From Promicromonospora panici (GTDB lineage: Bacteria > Actinomycetota > Actinomycetes > Actinomycetales > Cellulomonadaceae), in contig NZ_UWYY01000018.1 of NCBI RefSeq assembly GCF_900608595.1, positions 62,001 to 126,000 on the forward strand: DNA of 64,000 bases. The letters run 5' to 3'. The notes under the pieces are model-generated. The model searched no databases. It was not told where the DNA came from and saw nothing but the letters and a program-made list of their open reading frames with translations. The translations under genes were made by a program, and so were the position numbers. Of the stretch, positions 8,366 through 16,832 are shown piece after piece (position 1 is the stretch's first letter; the number at the start of each line of letters is the position of its first letter).

Positions 8366-9746
8366 CGCGCACCACGCTCAGCTCGGGCTTCGCGCCGTCC
8401 GGCCCCGCGAACGGGTCGCCGCCCGCGAGGAACGCGGCCCGCGGCCGCTGCACCGTGGCGAGCGGGATGATGTCCCGTCCGAAGAACAGCGCGGACACCC
8501 AGACCAGCAGCACCCGGATCTTGCGCTCCCACGTCGGTACGGCCAGGACGTGGTATCCACGGTGCATCAGCCAGGCCAGGAAGCCCTTGATGACCAGGCG
8601 GCGGTACTGGAAGATGCCGCGCCCGATGCCGAGGGTGGCGACGACGCCGAGGCTGTGGTGGATGTAGGGGCGCACCTTCCTGCCGCGCAGGTCGGCGACC
8701 AGGTTGGCGGCCAGCAGCTTGCCCTGGCGCACGGCGTGCTGTGCGTTCGGCACGGTGCGCGCGCCCGGGACCGGCGAGGCCAGATCGGGCACGGCGGCGT
8801 TGTCGCCGGCGGCCCAGGCGTGGGGCACGGTCGCCTCGTCGGTGCTGGGGTCGCTGCTGACGCGGAGGTCGGCCCGGACGCGGACCAGGCCCCGCTCGTC
8901 GACGGGCAGGTCCGTATTGCGCGCGACGACGGGGTTGCTGCCGTTGCCGGCGGCCCAGATCAGCAGCCCGTTGCCGTACGACTCGCCGGTGGACAGCATG
9001 ATCCGGCCGTCCGCGGCCGAGACGACCTGCGTGCCGAGGTGGATGTTCCCGCCCCGGCGCTTCAGGTGATCCACGACCCAGCGGCCGGGCTCGTCGGTCA
9101 CCTCGGGCAGGATCCGGTCGTTCGCGTCGACGAGGTGGAAGCTCAGGTCGTCCAGGTCGAGCTCCGGATAGGACCGCAGCAGGCTCGTGGCCAGGGACAG
9201 CAGCTCGCCGAAGACCTCGACCCCGGTGAACCCGCCGCCGACGACGGTCACCGTCAGCAGGCGACGGCGCTCGACGCCCGGCGGAAGCAGGGCGGCCCGG
9301 TCGAACGCGGTGAGGAGCTGGTCGCGGATCGCGACGGCCTCCTCCACGTGCTTGAGGCCGATGGCTTCCTGCTCGATCCCGGGGACCGGGAACGTGCGGG
9401 TCACCGCGCCCGCGGTGACGACGATCGTGTCGTACCCGATCTCCCGCAGGGCGCCGTCGTTGGTCCGGACGGTGGCCGTGCGGTGCGCGTGGTCGATGGA
9501 CGTCGTATGGCCGGCGATGATGGTGGTGCGCCGCAGGTGCCTGCGCAGCGACACCATGACGTGCCGCGCCTCGATCGAACCGGCGGTGACCTCGGGCAGG
9601 AACGGCTGGTAGGTCATGTAACCGTGCGGGTCGACGAGGGTGACCTCGGCCTCGCCCCGGCGCAGCTTCTTCTCCAGCTTCCACGCGGTGTAGAAGCCGG
9701 CGTAGCCGCCGCCGACGATCAGGATCTTCTCGATGCTCTTCGCCAT
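8355..9746 (-). CDS. ndh: Type II NADH dehydrogenase
   Basis: A 463-residue non-proton-pumping NADH:quinone oxidoreductase acting at the inner face of the membrane. The FAD dinucleotide-binding motif ILIVGGGYAGFYTAWKLE is at the N-terminus and the NADH-binding VVGGGFTGVEV lies mid-protein. AWAAGDNA near the C-terminal third is the second FAD motif. A C-terminal amphipathic region fits membrane attachment. The start at MAKSIEK has the RBS CAGGAGGG. The gene leads a two-gene operon with cytochrome b, which suggests a short NADH-to-quinol-to-cytochrome b module. Confidence 0.93.
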   Translation of the reverse strand: MAKSIEKILIVGGGYAGFYTAWKLEKKLRRGEAEVTLVDPHGYMTYQPFLPEVTAGSIEARHVMVSLRRHLRRTTIIAGHTTSIDHAHRTATVRTNDGALREIGYDTIVVTAGAVTRTFPVPGIEQEAIGLKHVEEAVAIRDQLLTAFDRAALLPPGVERRRLLTVTVVGGGFTGVEVFGELLSLATSLLRSYPELDLDDLSFHLVDANDRILPEVTDEPGRWVVDHLKRRGGNIHLGTQVVSAADGRIMLSTGESYGNGLLIWAAGNGSNPVVARNTDLPVDERGLVRVRADLRVSSDPSTDEATVPHAWAAGDNAAVPDLASPVPGARTVPNAQHAVRQGKLLAANLVADLRGRKVRPYIHHSLGVVATLGIGRGIFQYRRLVIKGFLAWLMHRGYHVLAVPTWERKIRVLLVWVSALFFGRDIIPLATVQRPRAAFLAGGDPFAGPDGAKPELSVVRDAS

Positions 9747-9769
9747 GACAACCCTCCTGGTGGTCTTAC

Positions 9770-9817
9770 TTGTTCGACAACACAGGGGGAGGAGATGTGA
9801 CGTGGCGGTGGTCACAT
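9770..9817. promoter_or_regulatory. Two dyads upstream of ndh
   Basis: TTGTTCGACAA (9770-9780) and ATGTGAC/GTCACAT with a 9-bp gap (9795-9817) lie just upstream of ndh. They are candidate operators, for example for a redox or cAMP-responsive regulator. The spacings do not match canonical Rex or CRP sites, so no regulator is named. Confidence 0.35.
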
Positions 9818-9940
9818 AACGGGCACGTCAGGGGAGCGACAGGGGAGCCGCGGGAGCCACGGACAACCTGAACCTGGATCCGGTCCCGGGCCGCGCACAC
9901 GCTGGTGAGGACACACCAGACAGCCGCGAGAGGAACCCCT

Positions 9941-11071
9941 GTGAGCAAGAACCAGCCAGCCCCGACGAGCCCGGCCCGGAAGCGGCGGTACACCGACGTC
10001 GTCGTGCCGGACCTGACCGGCAAACGCGCCGTCGTCACCGGAGCCAGCGACGGGATCGGGCTCGGCCTCGCGGAGCGCCTCGGGCGCGCCGGCGCCGAGC
10101 TCGTGCTGCCGGTGCGGAACCCCGCCAAGGGCGCGGCGGCCGTCGAGCGGCTGCGGGCCGCCGTCCCGGGCGTGGTCGTCACGACCCGCCCGGGAGACCT
10201 CGCGTCGCTCGAGTCGGTGGCGGCACTCGCCGACGGCCTCCTGGCCGATGGCCGGCCCATCGACCTGCTGATCGCGAACGCCGGGGTGATGACCCCGCCG
10301 GTCCGGAACACGACGGCGGACGGGTTCGAGCTCCAGCTCGGCACCAACCACCTGGGGCACATGGCCCTGGTGGGCCGGCTTCTGCCGCTGTTGAGCAGCT
10401 CCCGGGCGCGCGTGACCACCATGTCCAGCGAGGCCGCCCGGTTCGGGCGCGTCGACTGGAGCGATCTGAACAGCGAGCGGGCCTACTCGGCCGTGCGCGC
10501 CTACAACTTCTCGAAGCTCGCCCAGCTCATGTTCGCCCTGGAGCTGGACCGCCGGAGCCGGGCGCAGGGCTGGGGGATCGTGAGCAACGCCGCCCACCCG
10601 GGCACCACGTACAGCGGCCTCTACTCCGCGGGCCCAGCTCTCACGGGCAGCAGGCAGGGAAGCGCAGGCCCGGGCAGTGCCGATCAGGGCAGCACCAAGC
10701 AGGGCAGCACCAAGCCCCCGCGCGTGGATACCGTCATGCGTCGGCTTCTCGCCCTGGGGGTGTTCGTGCAGCCCGTCGAGCAGGGGCTCCTGCCCGCACT
10801 GCAGGCGGCCACTGACCCGTCGGCCGACGGCGGGACGTTCTACGGGCCCGACGGCGTTGGCCACTTCACGGGCAGCTCCGCGCGGCAGCGCGTCTACCGT
10901 GCCGCCACCGACGAGGCTGCAGCCGCCCGGCTGTGGGCGGTCTCCGAGGACCTGACGGGCGTCCGCTTTCCTCGTTCGGTGTCGGATGTCGCGCCGGTGC
11001 CGGATGTCGCACCGGACGCCGCACTGGTATCGGATGTCGCGCCCGAGACGGCGCCCGTAGAACGAGATTGA
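9941..11071 (+). CDS. Short-chain dehydrogenase/reductase
   Basis: An NAD(P)-dependent oxidoreductase of 376 residues with the Rossmann motif VVTGASDGIG, the NAG turn (IANAGVM) and the catalytic YNFSK. It resembles the retinol-dehydrogenase/protochlorophyllide-reductase-like SDR group (DGFELQLGTNHLGH). The start GTG at 9941 follows GAGAGGAA. Odd features are a GS/TK-rich repeat insert after the active site and a C-terminal tail repeating SDVAP/PDVAP. The XRE regulator follows after 10 bp, so the pair is an operon. Confidence 0.88.
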   Translation: MSKNQPAPTSPARKRRYTDVVVPDLTGKRAVVTGASDGIGLGLAERLGRAGAELVLPVRNPAKGAAAVERLRAAVPGVVVTTRPGDLASLESVAALADGLLADGRPIDLLIANAGVMTPPVRNTTADGFELQLGTNHLGHMALVGRLLPLLSSSRARVTTMSSEAARFGRVDWSDLNSERAYSAVRAYNFSKLAQLMFALELDRRSRAQGWGIVSNAAHPGTTYSGLYSAGPALTGSRQGSAGPGSADQGSTKQGSTKPPRVDTVMRRLLALGVFVQPVEQGLLPALQAATDPSADGGTFYGPDGVGHFTGSSARQRVYRAATDEAAAARLWAVSEDLTGVRFPRSVSDVAPVPDVAPDAALVSDVAPETAPVERD

Positions 11072-11081
11072 GGTGACGACG

Positions 11082-11909
11082 ATGGACCGCGAGCAGCTCG
11101 GCGACTTCCTGCGCACGCGCCGGGAGGCGCTCCAGCCCGAGGACGTGGGGCTGCCGCGCGGCCCGCGCCGGCGCACGAGCGGGCTACGGCGCGAGGAGGT
11201 GGCGGCGCTGAGCGGCGTCTCCGCGGACTACTACAGCCGCATCGAGCAGAGCCGGGGGCCGGTTCCCTCGGAGCAGGTGCTCGCGGCCATCGCCCACGGC
11301 CTACGTCTCACGCTCGAGGAGCGCGACCGGCTCGTGGAGCTCGCCGGGCACGCCCTGCCGCGGCGCGTCCAGCGCGGGGACCACATCAACGCCGGCCTGA
11401 TGCGGATCCTGGACGGGCTGGCCGACGCGCCCGCCCAGGTCGAGAACGTGCTGGGGGTGACCCTCCGCCAGACGCGGCTGGCCGCTGCCCTCCTCGGCGA
11501 CGAGACCTCGTACACCGGCCCCGAGCGCGCCCGGGTCTACCGATGGTTCACCGACCCGCGCGGCCGCGATCGGATCCCCGCGGAAGACCACGACCGCCAC
11601 AGCCGCACGCTCACGGCCCGGCTGGCCGCGGTCCAGGCGCAGACCGGCGCGAGGTCTCCCGCGGGGGAGCTCGCCGCAGGGTTGCGGGGCCGCAGCGCGG
11701 AGTTCGCACGGTTGTGGGACGAGCATCCCGTCGTCGGGCCCTACTGCGAGCCGAAGCGGCTGAACCACCCGGAGGTGGGCCTCGTGGAACTGCACGGGCA
11801 GACGCTGCTGGACCCGGACCAGTACCAGGCTCTGACGGTGTTCACCGCGGTCCCGGGGACCGAGAGCCACGAGCGGCTCCGGCTGCTCTCGGTGGTCGGC
11901 GCGCTCTGA
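11082..11909 (+). CDS. XRE family regulator with MmyB-like ligand domain
   Basis: A 275-residue regulator. The N-terminal helix-turn-helix (GLRREEVAALSGVSADYYSRIEQ) is followed by a PAS-like MmyB ligand-binding domain ending near CEPKRLNHPEVGLVELHGQTL. The ATG at 11082 is preferred over a GTG 9 bp upstream because TTGAGG is then well placed. It probably controls the SDR gene in front of it. A broken relative lies at 37162-38005. Confidence 0.88.
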   Translation: MDREQLGDFLRTRREALQPEDVGLPRGPRRRTSGLRREEVAALSGVSADYYSRIEQSRGPVPSEQVLAAIAHGLRLTLEERDRLVELAGHALPRRVQRGDHINAGLMRILDGLADAPAQVENVLGVTLRQTRLAAALLGDETSYTGPERARVYRWFTDPRGRDRIPAEDHDRHSRTLTARLAAVQAQTGARSPAGELAAGLRGRSAEFARLWDEHPVVGPYCEPKRLNHPEVGLVELHGQTLLDPDQYQALTVFTAVPGTESHERLRLLSVVGAL

Positions 11910-11932
11910 GCCGGATGTTCTGACGGTGACGC

Positions 11933-11976
11933 GGCGGACGCCGACCGGGGCTGGAGGGGTCCGGCCGGCGTCCGCC
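11933..11976. terminator. Bidirectional hairpin terminator
   Basis: The 16-bp arms 11933-11948 and 11961-11976 pair with a single mismatch around a 12-nt loop, between the convergent XRE and alpha/beta hydrolase genes. There is no T-tract, as is common for actinobacterial terminators. Confidence 0.6.
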
Positions 11977-12000
11977 AATAGTGCTCCTGCTTGGTTAGTG

Positions 12001-12723
12001 CTACTGCTTGGTCGCCTCGACGGCGGCGAGGATCGTCTCGGCGACGACCACCGGGTGCGAGACGGCGAGCGCGTGCGACCCTCCGGGGACCTCAGTGGAC
12101 GCGCGGGCCCCGGCCCGGTCGGCCATGAACCGGATCAGCTCCGCGGGGATGTTGCGGTCCGCGGATCCGAACACGAACCACGACGGGATCGTCCGCCACG
12201 CCGGGGTGGTCGTGGGCAGGTCGTCCGTGAGGGCGGTCTCGGTCACGGGCCGCTGGGTCGACGCCATGAGCGTGGCGAGGTCGTCGTCGACGTCGGCCGC
12301 GAACTGCGCGCCGAACACCTCCTGGCGGATGACGAGCTCGTTGCCGCCCGTCGAGACCGGGTAGGCCTTGAGCGCCTCGCCCAGGGTGCTGCCGGGGAAC
12401 TTGGCGGACAGGGTGAACGCATTCTCGCCGGTGTCCGGCGTGAACGCCGCGACATACACGAGGCCGACCACCTTCGGGTTGGCGGCCGCCGCCTCGGTCA
12501 CCACGAACCCGCCGTAGGAGTGGCCGACCAGGACGACGGGCCCGTCGATCGACGCGATGACGTCGCGCACGTACTGGGCGTCACCCGCGACGGAGCGCAG
12601 CGGGTTGGCCGCGGCGACGACTGGCACCATCTGCTGCTTGAGGTGTCCGACGACGGCGTTCCAGCTCGACGAGTCCGCGAACGCCCCGTGGACGAGGACG
12701 ACGGTGGGGGTGGGCGTGGTCAT
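12001..12723 (-). CDS. Alpha/beta hydrolase
   Basis: A 240-residue alpha/beta-hydrolase-fold protein. It has the oxyanion motif VVLVHGAFADSSSWN, the nucleophile elbow GHSYGG and a C-terminal GGSHALAVSHP with the catalytic His. It resembles small esterases and haloperoxidase-like hydrolases; no signal peptide is seen. The start ATG has GGGAGAAC as RBS. It is divergent from the ECF sigma factor across 252 bp, suggesting that the sigma factor drives it. Confidence 0.88.
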   Translation of the reverse strand: MTTPTPTVVLVHGAFADSSSWNAVVGHLKQQMVPVVAAANPLRSVAGDAQYVRDVIASIDGPVVLVGHSYGGFVVTEAAAANPKVVGLVYVAAFTPDTGENAFTLSAKFPGSTLGEALKAYPVSTGGNELVIRQEVFGAQFAADVDDDLATLMASTQRPVTETALTDDLPTTTPAWRTIPSWFVFGSADRNIPAELIRFMADRAGARASTEVPGGSHALAVSHPVVVAETILAAVEATKQ

Positions 12724-12975
12724 GACCGTTCTCCCTTGCTCGGTTGTGGCTTGCTCGGTTGTGCCGCATGGATCTGGTGGGGTGAATCTCCGGGCGCCTG
12801 TCCGTTACGGCCGGTTTGCGCTGCGACAGACGTAGATCGCGGTGAGACGTTTGACCTCCGAGGCCTGATCGCCGAGACCTCCGTCTGACGGGGTGTCCGA
12901 CCGGAGCCCGACCGGCCCCGCAAGTACGACCGGCTGGGGGCGCCGGCTGTGACGGCATCCACCACAAGGAGGGCC

Positions 12976-13962
12976 ATGACGACATCGGACGCCTCAGACC
13001 TGGCCTCAGACCTGGATTCGGATCTGGCCTCAGACCTGGACTCGGATCTGGAGTGGGAGCTGGATGAAGCCGCCGCCGTCTTCACGGAGGCGCGGCCGCA
13101 GCTCTTCGGGATCGTCTACCGCATGCTCGGTTCCGTGGCCGAGGCAGAGGACGTGCTGCAGGAGGCGTGGATCCGGTGGCACACGACGGACCGGACCGTC
13201 GTCAAGAACCCGCACGCCTTCCTGACGACGACCACCACGCGGCTCGCGATCAACGTCCTGCAGAGCGCGCGGTCACGCCGTGAGACGTACCCGGGACCCT
13301 GGCTCCCGGAGCCGGTGGACACGAGCAACGACCCAGCTCTCGGCGCGGAGCAGGCGGAGGCGCTGGACCTGGCGCTACTGGTCCTGCTCGAACGCCTCAC
13401 GCCGACCGAACGCGCCGCGTACGTGCTCCGGGAGGCGTTCGGCTACGCCTACGCGGACATCGCGCGGATCATCCAGCTGTCACAGGCGGCGGCACGCCAG
13501 CTCGTCAGCCGCGCCCGGAAACACATCGCCCAGGGAAAGCGGACCACCGTCGTCCCGAGCAAGCGCCGGGCGCTCCTGGACGCGTTCGTGGCGGCCGCCC
13601 GGGTCGGCGACCTGTCGCGGCTGGAACAGCTGTTCGCGGAGGACGTCGTCAGCCGGGCCGACAGCGGCGGCGTGGTGCGGCCGGCGGCACGCGTCCCCGT
13701 TGTCGGACGCCGGAAGGTCGCCCGCCTCCTGCAGGCGTACGCCGAGATCTTCTGGACCGGCGTCACCGCGCAGCCGCTGGACATCAACGGCGAGATCGCC
13801 CTGGGCCTGGAGCGGAACGGCGAGCTGTTCTGCGTGCTGACGCTCACGGCGTCGGCGGGCGGCGTGGACGAGATCCTGTGGCAGATGAACCCTGCCAAGC
13901 TCGACCGGGTCAGACGCTCGTGGCCGACGACGCCTGAGTCGCCGGCCACGGCGCCTGCTTGA
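12976..13962 (+). CDS. ECF41-like RNA polymerase sigma factor
   Basis: A 328-residue extracytoplasmic-function sigma factor. Region 2 (FGIVYRMLGSVAEAEDVLQE) and region 4 (YADIARIIQLSQAAARQLVS) are followed by a SnoaL-like C-terminal domain. The late motif MNPAKLDRVRRS matches the NPDKL signature by which ECF41 factors are autoregulated without an anti-sigma factor. The N-terminus carries an acidic tandem repeat (ASDLDSDL) encoded by two near-identical 24-bp units at 13003-13050. The RBS AAGGAGG precedes ATG at 12976. The divergent neighbour is an alpha/beta hydrolase rather than the usual ECF41 partner. Confidence 0.9.
   Translation: MTTSDASDLASDLDSDLASDLDSDLEWELDEAAAVFTEARPQLFGIVYRMLGSVAEAEDVLQEAWIRWHTTDRTVVKNPHAFLTTTTTRLAINVLQSARSRRETYPGPWLPEPVDTSNDPALGAEQAEALDLALLVLLERLTPTERAAYVLREAFGYAYADIARIIQLSQAAARQLVSRARKHIAQGKRTTVVPSKRRALLDAFVAAARVGDLSRLEQLFAEDVVSRADSGGVVRPAARVPVVGRRKVARLLQAYAEIFWTGVTAQPLDINGEIALGLERNGELFCVLTLTASAGGVDEILWQMNPAKLDRVRRSWPTTPESPATAPA
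13003..13050 (+). repeat. 24-bp tandem repeat inside the sigma-factor gene
   Basis: Two adjacent 24-bp units differing at one base encode the acidic N-terminal repeat of the ECF factor. The repeat is in frame and suggests recent slippage expansion. Confidence 0.75.
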
Positions 13963-14017
13963 GGCTGGCCTGCTCGAGGCTGCTGCTTGAGGCTGGACTG
14001 GTTGAGCTGGTCGCGGG

Positions 14018-14881
14018 TTATGCCGCCGGGTCGAACGGGATCCCGGAGGGCTTCATCCGCTCCAGCCACGACGTGAAGTCGCCGTCGTCGATCTTGATGG
14101 TCGCCCCGCCGAAGTCGGCGGACATCAGCTGGTCGCGCAGCGACGCGCTGGGCCAGCCGTCCCAGCCGACGATCGGCGGGTAGCGCCACCTGCCGTAGTG
14201 GTTCTCCGGAGGGTCGTCGTTGCCGTTGGCGAGCCGGAAGAGGTGCGTGCTGGGGCCGTCCTTGTGGTAGACGATCTTGGGGTGAGTGCCCTCGAACCGG
14301 ACGTCGGACCGGGAATAGGTGGCCGACCCGCTGTGCTCCGTGATCGAGACGTACTCGACCTGGTTAGAGCCCTGGTCGACCCACACGACCACGTGCTCCC
14401 AGTCGTGCTTGTGGCTGCCGATCGCGATCGGCCCGTCCATGGTCTGGTCCTTCTCGAAGTAGCTCGCGTACATCACGGCGCACCAGCCGTTGTTGCACTT
14501 CTCGCGGGAATAGGTCTGTGAGTTGTCCAGGTCCCACTGGTCGCGGCAGTTCCCGTTGACGGCGCCGCCGATTTCGAGCCCGGGCGCGACGGTGCCGTCC
14601 GGGCCGATGGCGGACGTCGCGTAACAGCCGTCGCCGTCGTAGTCGTAGGCGGGGGAGAAGCTCTGCTCGGTTCCGGTCGCGATCTGCGGGAGGTTGGGCG
14701 GCGGGTCGGCGTGCGCGACGGACGCCGGGGCGGCCAGCGCGAGCGCCACGGCGGTGAGCATGGTCGCGAGCGCAGTGGTGAGGCGAGCCGGCCTGCGGTG
14801 CGGGCTGGTCGACGGCGGGGTTGCGTAGGGAGCGTCGTAGAGGGCGGCGGCGGAAGTAGTGGAGCAGGGAGGACGGTCCAC
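14018..14881 (-). CDS. Secreted NPP1-family (necrosis-inducing-like) protein
   Basis: About 287 residues. A long basic N-terminus and a hydrophobic core (LTTALATMLTAVALALAAP) end in ASVAHA, a likely signal-peptidase site. The mature part has the NPP1 hallmark around SHKHDWEHVVVWVD, a variant of the GHRHDWE heptapeptide, and several Cys (CYATS, NCRDQW, KCNNGWC). NPP1/NLP proteins bind plant sphingolipids and permeabilise membranes, though many bacterial members are non-toxic. The GTG at 14881 is preferred because GGAAAGG precedes it; an upstream ATG at 14983 would add 34 residues. Confidence 0.85.
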   Translation of the reverse strand: MDRPPCSTTSAAALYDAPYATPPSTSPHRRPARLTTALATMLTAVALALAAPASVAHADPPPNLPQIATGTEQSFSPAYDYDGDGCYATSAIGPDGTVAPGLEIGGAVNGNCRDQWDLDNSQTYSREKCNNGWCAVMYASYFEKDQTMDGPIAIGSHKHDWEHVVVWVDQGSNQVEYVSITEHSGSATYSRSDVRFEGTHPKIVYHKDGPSTHLFRLANGNDDPPENHYGRWRYPPIVGWDGWPSASLRDQLMSADFGGATIKIDDGDFTSWLERMKPSGIPFDPAA

Positions 14882-15126
14882 GACTGACCTTTCCTGTGCC
14901 GGCAGGCGATCCGATGCGGTGGTGTGCGGCCGGGGCGATGTGCGACCGACGTGGTGTGCGACCGATACGCGTTGCCGGCTCATGTGTCCTGAGCGGGTGA
15001 AAAACAGGGCACGTGGATGCTATGGGCGGGCCAGGCCCCGGGCAATGAGGGTGACTACGTAGGCGAGTGGGGCGACGGCGTCGGAAGACGGATGACGGCG
15101 TGCCCGCCGCCGCACTACCTTGAGGC

Positions 15127-15807
15127 ATGACCAGCGCGACCCCGCCCGTACCGGGCGGCCCTGATCCTGCCGGCCCGGGCTCTGCACCCCCAGACTCTGC
15201 CGGCTCCGGCGCAACCCTCACCCCTGGCTTCCACGGCCGGGCACGCCCCGAGGGTGTGATCCTGCCCCCGGGGCAGTACGCGGAGGAGGGCTTCCCCGTC
15301 CTCTCCGCCGGCCCCACGCCCAACGTGAACACGGCAACCTGGACCTTTACCGTCACCAACGAGTCGGGCATCGCGAAGTCCTGGACGTGGGCGGACCTGA
15401 TGGCGCTGCCCCAGGACGAGGCGACCGTGGACATCCACTGCGTCACCCGCTGGTCCAAGTTCGGGACCCGCTGGCGCGGGGTCTCGCTCGACGTCCTGCT
15501 CGCCGACGTCGACTCCACCGCGGACTTCGCGATGGTCGGCTCCTACGGCGGCTACACGACCAACCTGCCCGTGGCCGACCTGCTGGGCGGCAAGGCCTGG
15601 ATCGCGCACACCTTCGACGGCGCGCCTCTGCACCCCGAGCACGGCGGCCCGGCGCGGCTGCTGGTGCCGCACCTGTACTTCTGGAAGTCGGCCAAGTGGG
15701 TGCGCTCGCTGACCCTCATGCCGACGGACCGCCCCGGCTTCTGGGAGAAGCTCGGCTATCACGACCTCGGCGACCCCTGGCGGGAGCAGAGGTACCAGGG
15801 TGACTGA
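15127..15807 (+). CDS. Sulfite-oxidase-like molybdopterin oxidoreductase
   Basis: A 226-residue protein covering the oxidoreductase molybdopterin-binding fold. Cys105 in IHCVTRWSKFGTRWRG is the expected molybdenum ligand; SWTWADLMALPQ and the end segment LMPTDRPGFWEKLGYHDLGD fit the family. No Tat signal is visible, so it probably acts in the cytosol. The SD TTGAGG sits close to the ATG. It overlaps the downstream FNR-like gene by 8 bp, and the pair probably forms an electron-transfer system with NAD(P)H. The natural substrate is unknown. Confidence 0.88.
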   Translation: MTSATPPVPGGPDPAGPGSAPPDSAGSGATLTPGFHGRARPEGVILPPGQYAEEGFPVLSAGPTPNVNTATWTFTVTNESGIAKSWTWADLMALPQDEATVDIHCVTRWSKFGTRWRGVSLDVLLADVDSTADFAMVGSYGGYTTNLPVADLLGGKAWIAHTFDGAPLHPEHGGPARLLVPHLYFWKSAKWVRSLTLMPTDRPGFWEKLGYHDLGDPWREQRYQGD

Positions 15808-16624
15808 CGCAACCGGCGCGCGGCTCGGCGAGCGTTACGCCGTCCGCTCCGGATGGCAGGTGGCCACCCTGGTGGAGCGGCGGATCGAGAGCCCGTCGGC
15901 GGCGACCCTCGTGCTGGACGTGCCCGGCTGGCCGGGTCACCAGGCCGGTCAGCACCTCGACGTGCGCCTCACCGCGCCCGACGGATACACCGCCGAGCGG
16001 TCGTACTCCGTCGCGAGCGGTCCGACGCTTGGGACCGGTCCGACGCTTGGGACCGGTCCGGACGAACCGAGCACCGGGCGCGTCGAGATCACCGTCCAGA
16101 GGGTGCGCGACGGCGAGGTGTCCCCGTACCTGGTCGATGCCTTCCCGCTCGGGGCTGCGATCGAGGTCCGCGGTCCTATCGGCGGATGGTTCGTCTGGGA
16201 CGCCGCCCGCGACGCCGGCACACCGGTGTTCCTCCTGGCGGGCGGTTCCGGTCTGGTCCCGGTGATGTCCATGGTCCGGGCCCGGCGTCTGGCCGGGGAC
16301 CGTACGCCGTTCCGCCTGATCTACTCGGTTCGGACGGCGGAGGACCAGCTGTACCCGGACGAGCTGGAGGCGCACGCCGTCCGTGGCGACGGCTTCGAGG
16401 CCAGCACGATCTTCACGCGAGCGGTCTCGCTCAAGGCACTGCGCGGCCCGCGGCGCCTCACCGCCTCCGAACTGGCTACCTGGGGCTGGCCGCCGGAGCT
16501 CGAGCCGCGGGTGTACGTCTGCGGGCCCACGGGGTTCGTCGAGGCGGTCTCGCGCATGCTCGTGGCTCAGGGGCATGACCCGGCCCGGGTTCGCACCGAA
16601 CGGTTCGGCCCGGCGGCGGGGTGA
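15800..16624 (+). CDS. FNR-type flavin oxidoreductase, partner of the molybdoenzyme
   Basis: A 274-residue ferredoxin-reductase-like protein. The FAD motif RSYSVAS, the pyridine-nucleotide loop LAGGSGLVPVMSM and the C-terminal VYVCGPTGFVEA are in the usual order. No 2Fe-2S domain is fused. The GTG start overlaps the preceding gene, so the two products are probably made in step and interact. The loop after the FAD motif contains a PTLGTG duplication from an exact 18-bp tandem repeat. Confidence 0.88.
   Translation: MTDATGARLGERYAVRSGWQVATLVERRIESPSAATLVLDVPGWPGHQAGQHLDVRLTAPDGYTAERSYSVASGPTLGTGPTLGTGPDEPSTGRVEITVQRVRDGEVSPYLVDAFPLGAAIEVRGPIGGWFVWDAARDAGTPVFLLAGGSGLVPVMSMVRARRLAGDRTPFRLIYSVRTAEDQLYPDELEAHAVRGDGFEASTIFTRAVSLKALRGPRRLTASELATWGWPPELEPRVYVCGPTGFVEAVSRMLVAQGHDPARVRTERFGPAAG
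16021..16056 (+). repeat. Exact 18-bp tandem repeat in coding sequence
   Basis: Two identical 18-bp units (16021-16038, 16039-16056) encode the PTLGTG repeat of the FNR-like protein. They are in frame and lie in a surface loop after the FAD motif. Confidence 0.85.
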
Positions 16625-16694
16625 CGGCGGGGGGCCGGACGTGACCGTGGGGCCGGAGGAGAGCGTAGGGCTGGGGGAGGGGCGCAGGGCTCCG

Positions 16695-16832
16695 TCAGGA
16701 TGCCCCGGATCCTGTCGGCTCCGTGCCGTCGAGCCACATGGGTTGAAGGACCGGACCGCCGTCGGGCAGATGGATGAGCACGGCGGGCAGCGTCACCCGC
16801 AGCCGGCGCGACACGCGCGAACGGGTCGTCAC
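16695..16832 (-). CDS. Small coupled ORF after the DNA glycosylase
   Basis: A 45-residue reading frame whose GTG start overlaps the stop of the pyrimidine-dimer glycosylase as GTGA. Third codon positions are G or C for most of its length. The product is basic at the N-terminus, then hydrophobic (LPAVLIHLPDGGPVLQPMWL). No family was recognised, and a chance ORF is possible. Confidence 0.35.
   Translation of the reverse strand: MTTRSRVSRRLRVTLPAVLIHLPDGGPVLQPMWLDGTEPTGSGAS

Noticed and set aside
12724..12975. ECF41 promoter between the hydrolase and sigma genes
   Set aside because: TGTCGCA and CGTA elements are present on the minus strand, but the 12-bp spacing does not fit the usual 16.
13957..13997. 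Terminator after the sigma factor
   Set aside because: The sequence holds direct repeats of TGCTTGAGGCTG rather than an inverted repeat, so a stable hairpin is not evident.
15052..15064. Third LacI no. 1 operator (TGACTACGTAGGC)
   Set aside because: Only the left half matches, and it lies near unrelated genes; probably chance.
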